NCBI RefSeq assembly: GCF_036785885.1
Contig: NC_092312.1
Span: 16,758,001 to 16,822,000 of the forward strand
From: Coffea arabica
Lineage: Eukaryota > Streptophyta > Magnoliopsida > Gentianales > Rubiaceae
DNA: 64,000 nucleotides
Direction: 5' to 3'
In this document: in pieces, positions 45,821 through 59,025 of the stretch
How positions within the stretch are numbered: the stretch's first letter is position 1
Layout of the letters: every line of letters starts with the position of its first letter
Program-made: the position numbers and the translations under genes
The notes under the pieces: model-generated
Databases searched by the model: none
What the model saw: the letters and a program-made list of their open reading frames with translations, nothing else
Told to the model about the DNA's origin: nothing

Positions 45821-48800
45821 ATGGCGGAGTATATAGTGCAGGTTGAAGAAGGGCGGCCGGCCACCGACGGAATGCCATCGGCAGGGCCTGTTTATAGGTG
45901 CATTTATGCTAAAGATGGTCTCCTGGAGATACCGGAGGGAATGGAATCTCCCTGGGACTTTTTCAGGTATTGTTGCACAATTAATCTGATTGGTTTTTTT
46001 CTCACAAGTTTGGCTTAAAAGGGGGTTTTTTCATTCACTCTGGTCCTCAATGAGTAACACGATTTGGGCAAGTTGTGAAAACTTTTGCTAGCCTGTGGTC
46101 TTTAAGGTTTGCTGTAGGAGCAAGTTCAAAGGGCATGTCAAACTGAGATTCAGCTGTTGTCGGTCTGAATTACGGTCGGAATATTGAGTTGAGAGTACCA
46201 ACAAGATAAGATGATGTGGCCCAAACTATCACGAAAACAAATAGGCGGAGGAATGTTCCAAAATGAATTGGCCCATGCAGGTCTCGAACCTGCGACCTTC
46301 GCGTTATTAGCACGACGCTCTAACCAACTGAGCTAATAGGCCGCCGTGTTTAGGATTAGAAATAGAACTCTCATTACTACATAGATCACGGAGATGCAAT
46401 TTTTGGGCATTGCAGGGAGTCCGTTACCAAGAATGCCAAGAATCGAATGCTTGGTCGCCGGCAAGTCACCGACGGCAAGGTACCTATTTCTTCCTGCATT
46501 CTTTAGCGCTTGATGAGATTTTTAAACCCTAAAAAAAATAAGAAACAGATAAATCAATAGAGACGATAAGTTTGAGGTTGAATTGGCAGGCTGGTTCTTA
46601 CGCGTGGCTGAACTATGAGGAGGTATACAGCACCACTCTTAAAATTGGTTCCGCCATCCGCCGCCGTGGTGTCAATCCTGTGAGTACCGCTGTACACCAC
46701 CAAAACATGCACATGCAGGATTTATTTCTTTTATATAAATATATATAGTAAAAAGGAAAACTCAGATTATGCTCATGCTAATGTGGCTCATATGCTGCTC
46801 ATAATTGCTACTATTAGGGAGATCGCTGTGGCATATATGGGGCTAACTGTCCCGAATGGATTATGGCAATGCAGGTATTTATCCATTTTTAATGCTTTAG
46901 AATTTGTTATGCACCCGCAGCTGCATGCAGGTCTCGAGTGCAACCAGCTGTCGACAACTTTGATGTTTGACAATCAACCTCAACCAAACACCTAAATTCT
47001 TCAGACATTTTCGTACTAATCCTGTTACATGATTTGATGTGACTGCAAGTGTTTTAGAGTCCCTTTTTTTCTTTTCTTTATTGTGGGTTCTCATCTATCC
47101 GACTTTTTGATAGGCTTGCAGCAGCCAGGCCATCACATACGTGCCACTATATGATACCCTTGGTATGTTTTCCTTTCTGAAATTGTGGTTGCTACTTTCT
47201 ATGCCGCTATTGGGCAATCATGGTTTCGTAATTGATGTTGCTTATGATCAATTAAGCCCGGCTCTTCATTTTCGCAGGTCCAAATGCAGTGGAGTTCATC
47301 ATCAACCATGCCGAAGTTTCGATAGCTTTTGTTCAAGAAAGCAAGATGCCAGCAGTAAGTTCTCTTTGTTTAGCTGTGTTTCCCTTCTCTTTGATAGTTC
47401 TCATATATTAGTTTTGCTAAGGAAGAGACATTACTGGCTTTTATATTATATTATATTTTATTTTATTATCACCAATCTTCAATTGTTCAAAAGTAAAATG
47501 CCTTGACATGATTGTACAAGAGAGATACTCACTTACTGGCAAATAAATTTTCTGGGTGGATTTCTGTTTCATTAAATAACTTTTAGTCCTTCCCTCTGAT
47601 TGAATTTTTCCCGACAGATATTGAAATGCCTTGCAAGGTGTAACTCACATCTAAAAAGTATGTTAACTTGCTACTTTCAAAAGGTTAATTCTCTAAGACC
47701 ATTATTGCCGAGTAAGATTTCTACCTCCTTTGTGAAGCCATTGTCAGCTTTGGAAAGATCTCCAGCAGGCAAAAGGAAGAAGCTGAGGAACTTAACGTGA
47801 CATGCTTTTCTTGGGACGAATTTGCTCTGCTGGTAAGCATACACCAATAACAATCTCTAATTTGTGTTGTAATTATCATGCGTGGTATGGTTGCAAAATC
47901 ATTGTTTAATTCATCTTTACAGGGCTTTTCGGATCATGACCTGCCCCCCAAGCAAAAGACAAACATATGCACGATAATGTATACAAGTGGAACAACAGGA
48001 GAACCAAAAGGAGTCATCCTAAATAATGGGGCCATCATTGCAGAAGTATTATCTATCCATCAACTACTTATGGAAACAGATAAAGTGGTAGGTTGTCTTT
48101 TTAACTTATTGATAGTTGTTTGATAATTATGCAACGATCTTTGCCTGTGACCCGCATAGCGAGCATGAAGATTATACCTGAAGGAGGGCACCAACTGTTG
48201 CCCTTTCTCAGCAACCTGAGGCGGTTCATGGTCCAAAATTGACCAGCAAAGAATTTCAAATGATGAGCAGCGTGATTTCATTTTTGGCTGTTTCCTGGCA
48301 TCCTAGATTAACAAAACAGTGCATAGAAGCTTAGGTTACATGTCATTGCGTAGAAAGGTTAGCTGGCCGTGATAAATTCTTTGGGTTTGTTAACCATTCA
48401 ATGGTTGTAATTATGTAGAGTACCTTGTCTATTGAAAAAGTTGGAAAGCAATTGTACACCTTCACTCAAACAATTCTCAGCTTAAACTGTTCTGGAACTA
48501 GGTACACTGTCACTCAAACAATTGTACACATGGCATATCTAAATTGTTAACTGTTTGCCATGCCCGCAATCATTGTGGAAGACTGTGCCTTGCCACTTAA
48601 AACCCAGCCCCACTATTTCGCTTTTTAATTTGATAGACCACCAAACTCCTCAGTTTTTAAAGGAGCCATCCCTTTTGGTCCCTCTTCCCCTATTCTTTCA
48701 CTTAGGGGGTTGAATATGGTTCCCTACAAATTAAGAATTCTTTGCAATTAATGAAATTTAAAGCTGAGACATGCTTTCCAGGTATAAGCATGGCAATTTA

Positions 48801-51796
48801 CCATGTTCATTGGGTTTGAAGGTAAGGTGTGAAAAAGTGCAATGTTAAAGGGTAAAGTGATTGAACTTTTTAATCTATAAATTGAAATCAGGTAGAGACA
48901 ACTGGAGTTTTCTCTGACGTTAAAAACACTTCATGTACTTTCTAAAGTTCAAAGAACAATAACAAGGTTGTATACTAGGCATCTGTTTCCATGATCTTTG
49001 TGTTACAAAGCACATTATCGATTGTGCAAGTTGTATAAGCATGGATTATTCTCTTGTTTTAAATCCCTTGATGGTTGACTCTGACAATCAAACACTTCAT
49101 GTTCCCCTTAATGATATGTTTCTTTTTCTTCCATCTTTTCAAGTGGAATCGGATTTTGGGCCCAAATTTGTTGTTGTTTTTTTTTTCTATCCTTTTATAT
49201 GTTCAAACCAGTGATTACAGCTCCATATTCTTCCTTTTCTTACAAATAAGAAATTCGCTTAACTGTCATTTTCAGAAAAAGAATAGTATGTTACTTTCTA
49301 TTTATTGCAGGGTACAGAAGATGACACATATTTCTCATTTCTACCATTAGCACACATATATGATCAGATCATTGAGACCTATTGCATATACAGGGGTTGT
49401 TCAATAGGATTCTGGCAAGGAGTAAGATCTAGATTCTTTTATTGTCTTCAATCTATGGTTTCAATAAAGAGTTAACTACTGCTACAGACTGTCGTTGGGA
49501 GTTATTTTCTACTCTGCAGGATATCAGATACTTGATTGATGATCTTTTGGAATTAAAGCCTACGATGTTTTCTGGAGTTCCTAGAGTCTATGACAGAATA
49601 TACACTGGTAAAAAGTCATTGCAATGCTTATGTGATGCTCCGTTCTTACATTCTGAACATGGTTGTGAAATTTTTTTTTGATAAGGTATAATGGAAAAGA
49701 TTTCAGCTGGAGGTACAATAAGGAAGATATTATTTGATTTTGCATACGACTAGTAAGTGTGCAGTCATGGCATTTCTATTGTTTACAAGATAAGTCATCT
49801 TGGATTATTGTAATTAAGAAGACATTAATAACAGCAAATTGAAGAATTTGCAAAAAGGACTTAGACAAGATGAAGCTGCTCCTCTCCTGGACAAGTTGGT
49901 CTTTGATAAGGTCAGTGATTTTATCCTTCCCAGCTTTCATTGCATTTTTTGCCTTTTTCGTTTAGCTCTTTCACTTCTAGTTTCTAATTGTCTTTTAACT
50001 TAGATCAAACAAGGGTTTGGTGGAAAAGTTCGCATTATGTTCTCCGGTGCTGCACCATTGCCTAAGCATGTGGAAGAATTCTTGAGGGTGACATGCTGCT
50101 GCGTCTTGTCACAAGGATATGGTATTAATAGTGATAGAATACAGTCCTACTCAATCAGTTTTCTATTTGATGCTACTTGGATAATTGCTTAGAAGCATTG
50201 CAGGATAAGATTTGATCTATTTGAGTTCTTACGTTATTCTACTTCATACAAGTGATGAGGGTCAATAGTTTCATTCTTGTTTTGGTTTCAGGCCTCACTG
50301 AAAGTTGTAGTGGTTGTTTCACATCCATAACGAATGTAATGTCTATGATGGGAACTGTTGGTGTCCCAATTACAACCATTGAGGCAAGGCTTGAATCAGT
50401 GCCCGAGCTGGGATACGATGCTCTTGCGGATGTACCACGCGGAGAAATTTGTCTTAGAGGAAAAACTTTGTTTTCTGGATATCATAAGCGGCAAGACCTT
50501 ACCAGTGATGTACTTGTGGATGGATGGTTTCATACTGGTAACCTTCTCAAACCTAAACCTCTGATGGATAGAGTTATCTCTTATTATGGTGATGTGTCCC
50601 ATAGGAATCTAAACACTTACCTAAAAATTGTGCTTTAACTGATTTACAGCGACAGAACTTACCTTTCTAGTGTTAGATGTATATATTAGAGCAACTCCAG
50701 GCTGCACTTTCTTTGACTTTATCTTGGTAGATTCCCAATGGGAAATGGTTCTGGCAATTCCAGATAGAGTGATGAATTCATTGGCCATGTCTGACCTGCT
50801 ACCAGCCGTCAGATACACAAGCGTGGAAGAATGTCTTTTGTTTTAGTTCATTTGTTTGCATTTTGAGCAGAAACATCAGTAGTTGATCTCTTGGGATGGA
50901 TACTGAAATTTCAGTATTACTGCAGGAGATATTGGGGAGTTGCAGCACAATGGAACAATGAAAATAATTGACAGGAAAAAGAACATTTTCAAGTTGTCTC
51001 AAGGTGAATATGTTGCCGTGGAAAGTCTTGAAAGCACATACTCTCGTTGCCCCCTTGTGACTTCTGTAAGTTATCAGACAAGTGCGTATGTATTACAAAT
51101 TTGGCTAAAGAAATGTGCAAGAGATACCTGACCGAATCTCTAATGCTTAGTAGATAGTGCATCGGATATTCCGTTTTGGAAGTCTTGGCTAACTTTTGCC
51201 TGGTGCATAGATTTGGGTCTACGGGAACAGTTTTGAGTCCTTCCTGGTGGCTGTGGTGGTACCAGAGAGAAAAGCACTTGAAGATTGGGCAGTACAACAT
51301 CTTCAAGATGGAGACTTCAAATCCCTCTGCAATAGTATAAAGGCGAGGAAATATGTTTTAGATGAACTTAACAACACAGCTAAGAAACACCAAGTACGTG
51401 CATGAGGTTCTGAGTTTTCTCTTCCTTAAGCTATTTCTGATGTTTATATTTCACCTATAACCCAAGTCATACTGGTTCAGCTTCGAGGATTTGAAATGTT
51501 AAAAGCAGTCCATTTGGAACCCGTTCCTTTTGATTTTGAGAGGGATCTCATTACTCCAACATTCAAACTTAAAAGGCCACAACTGCTCAAGCACTATAAG
51601 GTATGCCTATGATGAAGAGCTCCAAGTTCAGCATCGAATTCATAGACTATTGATTGATGCACTGCCAAGTTCAAAACGTGTTATTAGTAAAACTTCGATT
51701 GTGGGTGCATTTTGACCTATTTACTTGCTGTTTTCTTCTACTTGGCAGGATCGCATTGATCAGCTATACAGCGAAGGAAAGGGATCAAAAGTGTAG
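45821..51796 (+). CDS. LACS2: Long-chain acyl-CoA synthetase 2 (LACS2), 19 exons
   Basis: Exons: 45821-45966, 46416-46479, 46590-46679, 46818-46874, 47114-47162, 47278-47354, 47618-47657, 47738-47832, 47923-48087, 49311-49421, 49520-49607, 49686-49752, 49835-49910, 50004-50121, 50292-50537, 50926-51065, 51211-51393, 51481-51600, 51749-51796. All are GT-AG and together encode 659 residues; Arabidopsis LACS2 has about 665. The enzyme activates fatty acids with ATP and CoA; LACS2 supplies cutin precursors in the epidermal [22 protein letters not shown] at the start is LACS2-like. The AMP-binding signature [11 protein letters not shown] is at about 226-236, followed by [30 protein letters not shown] and [16 protein letters not shown], all intact. 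The C-terminus lacks a peroxisomal signal. Intron 1 carries an antisense tRNA gene. Confidence 0.97.
46260..46263 (-). terminator. Pol III TTTT terminator of the tRNA gene
   Basis: Reading the minus strand, TTTT follows the tRNA 3' end after five bases. That is the usual pol III stop signal and position. Confidence 0.7.
46269..46342 (-). tRNA. tRNA-Ile (anticodon AAU), intronless
   Basis: On the minus strand the 74-base sequence folds fully. The acceptor GGCCTAT pairs with ATGGGCC (one G-U). The D arm is GCTC/GAGC. The anticodon stem TCGTG/CGCGA has loop CTAATAA, giving anticodon AAT. The variable loop is AGGTC and the T arm GCAGG-TTCGAGA-CCTGC. The discriminator base is A, and no CCA is encoded, as in nuclear genes. 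Internal promoters are present (A box TAGCTCAGTTGG, B box GGTTCGAGACC). It lies antisense inside intron 1 of LACS2, about 73 bases upstream of exon 2. Confidence 0.97.
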
Positions 51797-52985
51797 CAGC
51801 ATATTCTCACCAGCAGTGAGCTGCGGGAATTTCTGTTTTTGGTGATTGATAGAAAGCTTCTGCTCTTGAGAGTTTTGATCAGCATTATTAGCGAAGAAGT
51901 TGTTATAGCAGCTTCAAGCACTTGTCCTTCTTTTCTCCGGTAGGGGGAAAAATGATGAATGCAATGTATCTATCTTGCACAGGCCAATATCCAGCGTGAT
52001 AGGGAAAAGCCTGTTTGGGTACTGAATAATTTGGCTACTTGTCAGTGGCACAATTCACTCTCCTTGGTGCTAGCAATGTCAAACCTTCATTTTGCCTACA
52101 AGGAAGTCATCATGACGATCACCACTTTTGTATGACAGAATTTCTTTAGATGCTAGGCACAAAGGAAATGAAAGGAGAATAAACGGAATTCAATTTATGT
52201 GAACGAAGAACCAAAATAAAATTTTAAAAATTATTACAAAGAAAAAGGGAAGAAGAAGTAAACTAAGGGAGAGCTACAAAGTTAAACAAGGACCAGGCAC
52301 AGGGAGGAGAGAATCAACTGAGTGAGGCTTCAAAGAAGGTTTCATGGTGGCAGAAAAACAGAATTAACGGAAGCAGTAAGCACATACGCCTTACCGTCAC
52401 ATGTAGGCCTACCCAGCTGCCTTTCATTGAAAGGCTCAAACTGAGAAGAGGAATTGGCTCAGATGAAGTGTTGTTTTCTTCCGTAACAAAGCAAAAGAAC
52501 TCCTGCCAAAGCACTCCTCCGTTGATTCCTCTGGAATTACTAACAACAGTGTTGGTGCACCCTCGAAAGAGGCCATTTTACATCCTAGTCTTTGGCAATT
52601 TTGCATCTGATAAATAAAGACTGCAACAGCAAAACTATCCAACAAAGTGGCAAGTGATAGAAATACAACGGTGAGCTAGTGATAGAAATACAAAAAAATA
52701 TACATTCTGAACTTGCATCCGTTGACACGTAATCTCGAGTTTTCTCAACAGAAAGATTACACAAATAGTTCAATTACATAGCCAAATGAAATTGTATCAG
52801 GCTGATGCCTTGCCGACGAAAAAGAACCAATACAAAAAATGATACACACATGCTAAAGATCTGTTTCAAATGGTCGGGGACGCTGACAACAAGGTCTTCA
52901 ATACAAGATTCAAATGAATCAAACACGCACGCACGTAAAGAGGGTAATCTATCCAAGAAGTGTAAACCGAAAAAACAAATAGTCG
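51797..52985. other. 3' regions of LACS2 and COR413 (convergent)
   Basis: The two genes converge here. No other coding sequence was recognised; ORFs at 52314-52514 and 52436-52645 on the minus strand lack family features. Confidence 0.45.
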
Positions 52986-54562
52986 TCACAGCAGTTTGAT
53001 AATGAAAGCCCAGACCGGATATACCAACAGTAGGATGATTCCTACTGTGTTGGAAATGCCATGGGTTTTTGTGAAAGAATTTCTGAATCCACCGGATGCT
53101 CGGATGTGTTCCTGAAGCAAATAGCATGCGATTATGAGACAAATGATGATGCCAACCCAGCCACCTCTTATGGTGTCAGCGAACAAGCTTGGAGCCACCA
53201 CAATTACAAGGATCAAAGCTGCAGGAAGTTCTAGCCAATCTGCATTCAAACAATTTCCCATCTTAAGTGTCTGAGCAATGCATTAAGTTGAAGAATCTGC
53301 ACATGTTCAGGTGTGTAGAAACAAAATGATTGAAGGGACAACCAGGTTATGCATTTGCATGTTCTTCTACCTGGAAAACGTCGTGGGAAGAAGAGGCGTA
53401 GTACGACAGCAATTATAGCAATCCATTTTCCAACTTCTCCCCTGCATCAGGGATAGTTTAAGTCGTGCCGCAGGAGTCGATATAATATTTATTTAGGACA
53501 AGAAAAAGTGAGTATTACCTAAGCAAATTGAACAATACATTCGGAAGACTAAAGAAAATGTAAGGGATCAAAAGCGATGTAAGTATATTGGTCTTCCAGT
53601 TGGTTCGGTCCAGGATCAGCAAGTAACTGCAAGATAATAGAAATAGAAAACAAACGTCTCATTTGCTAAACATTTGCCTAAGAAACAAAAAGATAGGGAG
53701 TTAGTCGTAGAGGAAAAGCAATGGAATTGAAGACAAGAAGAATTGGCAGCATGGTGCCGATTATCAAAATAAAACAAATTAGAAAAAAAATCAAAACATA
53801 ATTTTTGAGTTTTTTTTTTTTCCTGATTTGTTTTATCTTTGGGACATTTTGCTTCATGTGTTCAGTCGGCTAATATCTGCAGAATACTACTGTAAATTTT
53901 CTCATTAAAATTCAGAGGATAAAGGGGTGCCATCATTACTAACTAAACATGATCACGACGACAGTGGAAGCTAGTATAACAGAGCAAAAATGTTGCCTCA
54001 GATCTCAAAAGCCGAACGACCATCCATGGTCCATCAATCTAATCTTTTTGAACCAGAACCCACCCTCAACCCCCTACTCGAAGCAATATAATCAATTCAG
54101 TTGGAATGATTCTCACATTCTACTTCGTCCACTCACGAGCAATAGCAATTAATCTTCCCTTGGCAATCATCTTTAAATCAAGACCGCGCCCAATAAAAAC
54201 CCCAAAATCTTTTAAGAACCCCCAAAAGAGGGAGACGCTAGCAAATATACTTCACAAGCAAGATTCTGAAAGTAGATTGATAAAGCAAAATTGGAGTCAC
54301 CTGTCACCAGAACTTGATACGATAAAATAATAAGGATCGAGATTGAAGAAAGAAGAAAGGCACTCAATAAATCGGCTTACACGGCAGCAACGAAAGCCAG
54401 CCACTTAAAAAAGGAAGTCCCAAATCCAAGGCCGCTACCAACAAGCAGGATAGCATGATTAGCCAGTTTTTTAGCTGCATTCCCCAGGTCCTTAAAATCA
54501 GAAGCAATCAGCTCCGACGATGCTGGATCAGTCTTCATCGCCAAATAACTAATCTTGGCCAT
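52986..54562 (-). CDS. COR413-PM: Cold-regulated 413 plasma-membrane protein (COR413-PM), four exons
   Basis: In coding order the exons are 54381-54562, 53519-53626, 53371-53441 and 52986-53239, giving 204 residues. The start MAKISYLAMKTDPASSELI matches the family opening (xxYLAMKTD). Recognisable blocks follow: GLGFGTSFFKWLAF, LLILDRTNWKTNILTSLLIP, GKWIAIIAVVLRLFFPR, DWLELPAALILVIVVAPS, CYLLQEHIRASGGFRNSF and LLLVYPVWAFIIKLL, which together form five or six membrane spans. COR413-PM proteins are multispanning plasma-membrane proteins induced by cold, drought and ABA; their activity is unknown. The N-terminal form (no transit peptide) separates it from the chloroplast COR413-IM group. Upstream DNA has ABRE and DRE motifs. 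Confidence 0.96.
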
Positions 54563-54938
54563 GATATTCGATCTTCACAGCAAAAAAAAAATAAAAACTC
54601 GCAGCCTAAAACGTGCAATTGTTTGGTTGCGCAGAAACAACAAATGCAAGGACGTTTGATACTTAAGGAAGCTTCGAGGAGTTTAAACAGCTATGGGGAT
54701 TTTCGGAAGTAACTAGACAGATCCAATCTTTTTACCGGCCCGTAGCACCAAGATAAACAGTCAACTGAGTGATGATTGACTGAAGATTTGACGTAGGAGA
54801 ATGATTAAGCAGTGTGAAAAATACTCTACTACTAAAAAAATGGATGAGATGATGATATCAGGGGGGGATTGCCTCCACCAGTTTACAGGGAAATATTTGG
54901 GTTTTCTTAGTTGTGCAAAGAATGAGGAGAGGGAGGGT

Positions 54939-54952
54939 GCCACGTCGACGTA
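54939..54952 (-). promoter_or_regulatory. ABRE-like ACGTGGC site upstream of COR413-PM
   Basis: Read in the direction of the gene, the site is TACGTCGACGTGGC and contains ACGTGGC, the ABA-response element core. It is about 380 bases before the start codon. The family is ABA-inducible, so a bZIP site is plausible. Confidence 0.45.
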
Positions 54953-55283
54953 TTGAATTTGGTCGGTTTGTTTCCCTAACTGTTATATTATTACAAGCAA
55001 CTAGTCAACCGATGCCAGTTGGCATTGCTTGATTTTTGTGCTTTTTAGTATTTATTTATCGATTAAATCTTATATACATCAATACATTAATTATCATTGT
55101 TAAATTCGTAACAGTAGTTATTCCCATTAAATTTGACATTCAAAATTATATCATCATCGTAAAAAATTGTCATTAATACATTATTACTATTAAATTCATA
55201 AAATATATGTATATATTAAATTTAAAATTTATACAATTATTATTCATGCAAAACAAAAATACTACTATTAGTGCACGTCAGAG

Positions 55284-55289
55284 GCCGAC
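55284..55289 (+). promoter_or_regulatory. DRE/CRT core GCCGAC
   Basis: GCCGAC, the CBF/DREB binding core, lies about 720 bases upstream of COR413-PM. Chance occurrence of a 6-mer is possible. Confidence 0.35.
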
Positions 55290-55421
55290 TGACTTCGAGT
55301 CGTACACTCCAGTGATTCTCTTCATATATCTAAAGTAATACGTTGTACAGGTGGCCTTCAATGGACGAGCTATACAATGTGCACGTCAGATATCATCAGC
55401 TGGCAAGAGACGTTGCAGGAG

Positions 55422-55430
55422 GCCGACGTG
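55422..55430 (+). promoter_or_regulatory. Overlapping DRE core and ACGTG element
   Basis: GCCGACGTG joins a DRE core to an ACGTG core, sharing bases, about 860 bases upstream of COR413-PM. With the site at 55284 this gives two DRE cores in 150 bases. Confidence 0.4.
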
Positions 55431-56801
55431 TGCAAAAGGATAGCACGGAATAATGCTGATGTGGCATGTGATAATTTTTTTTTTTTTTTTTTTTTGGGTA
55501 TTATAGGGAGAGAGGCCACGAAGAATAAGCTGTCCCACCATCAAATGCTTTTCTCCTGAAAGGGATTATATTTCTTCTTTTTCTGGAACGGGAGAAGGGA
55601 GGAAGAAGAAGTAAGAGGAGCCGGCGTTCTAAAAATAAGGAAGTAATATGTGCTTCGAGTATTCAACCCATTTTTGTTCACCGATTTCGACCAATTAAGA
55701 GATTGTACGTTAATGAATGGGCTTTTACAGATAAAATACTTAGTTTTATTCTTCCAATGTTACAACCTCTTATATTTTTCAACAATTTCCATGTTCTCAA
55801 GGTGGGATCTAAAATGCAGATAGGAAACTTCTTTGGAATGAGTTTTTTTCAGCCAAAATCATCTAAAAATCCCCAGAAACAGTTAGAGAAGTGAAAGTTT
55901 TTTTCTCGATACAAAAAGTTTTACATAGTTCAAAAGATTCTAGGAGCGAGAGAATTAATAGATGCTGTGTAGGGCAGGGCCAAGAAAATGGTTTCTCCCC
56001 ACGAAATGAATGTTTGCTTGAGCCTTGAAGACGATGGCAAGGCAGAGTGTACAAATGCGAGAGTAAATTAGACTGTGATATTGGCCCAACAGCCTCATCC
56101 TTCCATTTGCCAGCTTACATGAAACAAATCTTTATTGCAGCCACCCACCCAAGTCATTGCCATCTTTGCTGGCTCACAATTTATTGGCATGACATTCAAA
56201 TCCTGCAACATCTTCATTGTGTATTCATTGACGTTCGTATCACCAATTGAGAAAGCCATAATGGCCACGAAAATGTAGCACCTCAATTGTGGGCCACTCA
56301 TGGATTACTGAAGCCTGGGGCATCAATTCGGGCCATAAGGACAGCAAGGAGTGGTTCTGAGGCGCACGGCTACATTCCAGTTCTACGTACAGTACTCAGC
56401 CATGCACTTTAATTTGAGTCGAGCAGAGGCGTCCTGCTAGAAGCGCTTGCCGTTATTGGAACTAGCGGGAAAAACACACCCTTAGACTTGCTTTTATTAA
56501 AATCAATAGAAGTTATTATTTTTTTTTGGCAAAAAAGACAAACAAATAAAAAATGAATGGAAGTTACTTGGTGCAGAAGTTATTGGATTACTAAATTGAG
56601 TAATCATTGTCAGTAAATCTTTACTTTTTATAAGGATAAAATTAAAAAACCAGAAAATGACACAAAACATTAACACCAAACCCTCTCCTCATGCTTTATA
56701 TGTAGGAAGAGAAGATTATTCTCGGTGTCTTGTCCAACTAAAAGAGCCTCTTCTTGTGAGTTGAAAGAAACTTGGCTTTTAGTGAAAAGTTTGTTAAGCA
56801 A

Positions 56802-56934
56802 CCTTTAAAAAGAAACTAACTGTGTGCGTGCGTTCTTGCCGCCTCGAGGGAAAAAAAAAACCTTTAAAAAGAAACTAACTGTGTGCGTGCGTTCTTGCCG
56901 CCTCGAGGGAAAAAAAAACCCTTAAAAAGAAACG
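56802..56934. repeat. Tandem duplication, 59-base unit
   Basis: CCTTTAAAAAGAAACTAACT ... GCCGCCTCGAGGG plus an A-run is present twice almost perfectly (56802-56860, 56861-56919), with the start of a third partial copy (CCCTTAAAAAGAAAC). The near-identity means the duplication is recent, or that the assembly slipped. Confidence 0.8.
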
Positions 56935-58969
56935 CGTATGTTAAGCATAATTTCATATAGCTAATCGATCAGGATCTGATAGGAAACCACCAGAGTCGAC
57001 TCAATGATCAAGGAGTGCTATTACAATCTTCTCTTCTGTCGGGTTTATGGCATAAAATTGGGTGTGGCAGGATTTTTTTTTTTTTTTTTTTTTAAGGGCT
57101 TGGCAAGGTTCTTGTTTTAGCCTATTTAAGAATAGTAATTGACTAGTATTCTTATCCGTGCTATTTATGAGTTTACATATTTTATAAAAAATAATATTAT
57201 TTTGTAAAAAAAAGTAATTAAAAAATGATGTCAATTTCTATCAAATTTTTAATAAAAGCAAAGGAAAAAAAATCGTAATCATAAGCTATAGGCAATGGCC
57301 TAGCACATCAAAAATCGTAACCCTGTAGACCTCTATATCCCCTTTTTTCCTGCTCTTCCTCTCATCCTACAGCTCAACCTTTTCCAGCCATAGATTACCT
57401 ATCTTCCATATCCCATGTTTCATCATGTTTCATATGTTTTAGGTAAAACCCAAGGCTGAAATCGAAATCCATGCGAAAAATTGAGTTTGGGTTTTATAGC
57501 TTTCATGAAATTCTACCATTTTTAGAGTTTGAAAAATATTTGTCTTAAAAACACTTCTAGAACCAACCAATCAAATGCATCCTTATTTTTTTAAGTTGGT
57601 ATCGACAAAATTAATTCGCCTTAAAGTTTACCCCTATTATGAGTGTTATACTGGTGATATTTCAAAAAATCATTGTGAGCATGTAATATAATTATAAAGA
57701 CGTAAGACAAAAAAAAGGAAAAGGAATAAAAATAAACGTACAGAATGGTGACTAATAAATAAAAGATACACCACATATGGATGAATAGTTGACTGTTATA
57801 GTTGTTTTATAACTGAATAACGAAGGGTATAGGGCTAATTTCTCTATATCCCAACAAAGGATAAAAACTCACGATAAAAAAAAAAAGAAAATTTGATATT
57901 ATAGTTTGTCTAATGTTCTCCTAAGAATCCGACTTCCCCATACTACAATGTGTATTTCTCAATTCTCACCCTTACTCCATGATTCGGGATTCTTTATATG
58001 ACAATTTCAATAATCTATTAGTAATTTGCCAAAACGGATCGCAAATAATTATATGTGTCTTGATATCTTTTAATTTGTGTAATTAAATTAAACATTTTAT
58101 TTGTTTCTTATCCTACATTAAGACATGAAATTCTTTCCATTTTTCTTTTATTATACTTAATATTTTTATCTTCTATTCTTTTCTCTTTTTTTTTTATCCT
58201 ACACATAGGAAAATGTTCTATTGGTCATATAAAAGTCTCAAAACAAATGATTTTGCTTCACAAAATCATGTGTTAATAAGCATATGATAGTCAAGAAATT
58301 CAAATTTAACTCAAATTTTATTCCAAAAAAAAATCAATAGATGAAAAACCCCAGAGCATAATATCGAATTTTCCTTTTTACTTCTCTATCCCAACATAAT
58401 CTTATTTATTACAACCCAAAACTAAAAGAGTTAATGTCATTTAAAGAAAAACTAAAGAAATTGAGAGAGGTTTACTTATTATGAGATTTATAAGGTTTAA
58501 TTGTTAGCTATAAGTTTTGTAAAACTATCCAATTTTAAAGACGGTCATATTTTATTACGGAATTGTTAATAATAAATGATCAAATAACCTATTTTTCAAA
58601 AAAAGGTTTTCTAATAGGTGACCAATAGTCATTTGTTAACACACCTAAATTTCATCTAACCAATCATATATATACATACATTAACAACTAATACCTTGCT
58701 ATGCATTTATAGAATTTCTCCAATTAGTCATACCTTTTTAGAAGTCATACATACATTAGGATTTCTTGGCTTTTGATAGTCTTGCTTGGAAGAAGACCGT
58801 CAACAAAGAAGGCAATTAGTAAAGACGATCAGCAAAAATCTTTTTCCTTTTCTTTTTTTTTTTGGCAGAAAAGGTAGTTTAGAATATATGAAGGAAAATG
58901 TAGGGTATTGGGTCTATTTTGAAGCATAAATAGTGAAAGCAAGGGTAGTGGATGTAATTTTTAAAATTT

Positions 58970-59025
58970 AAGGAGAGCTCTCTGAAATTAGTCGAAACCT
59001 CAAGGGAGGTTTCTGAAATTATCCC
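58970..59025. repeat. Right end of a MULE-type MITE
   Basis: GAGCTCTCTGAAATTAGTC...CCTCAAGGGAGGTTTCTGAAATTATCCC is the inverted form of the GGGATAATTTCA end family at 8628. No left partner was found nearby. Confidence 0.55.

Noticed and set aside
49442-49681. Standalone AMP-binding small protein
   Set aside because: It is LACS2 exon 11 plus intron sequence, not a separate gene.
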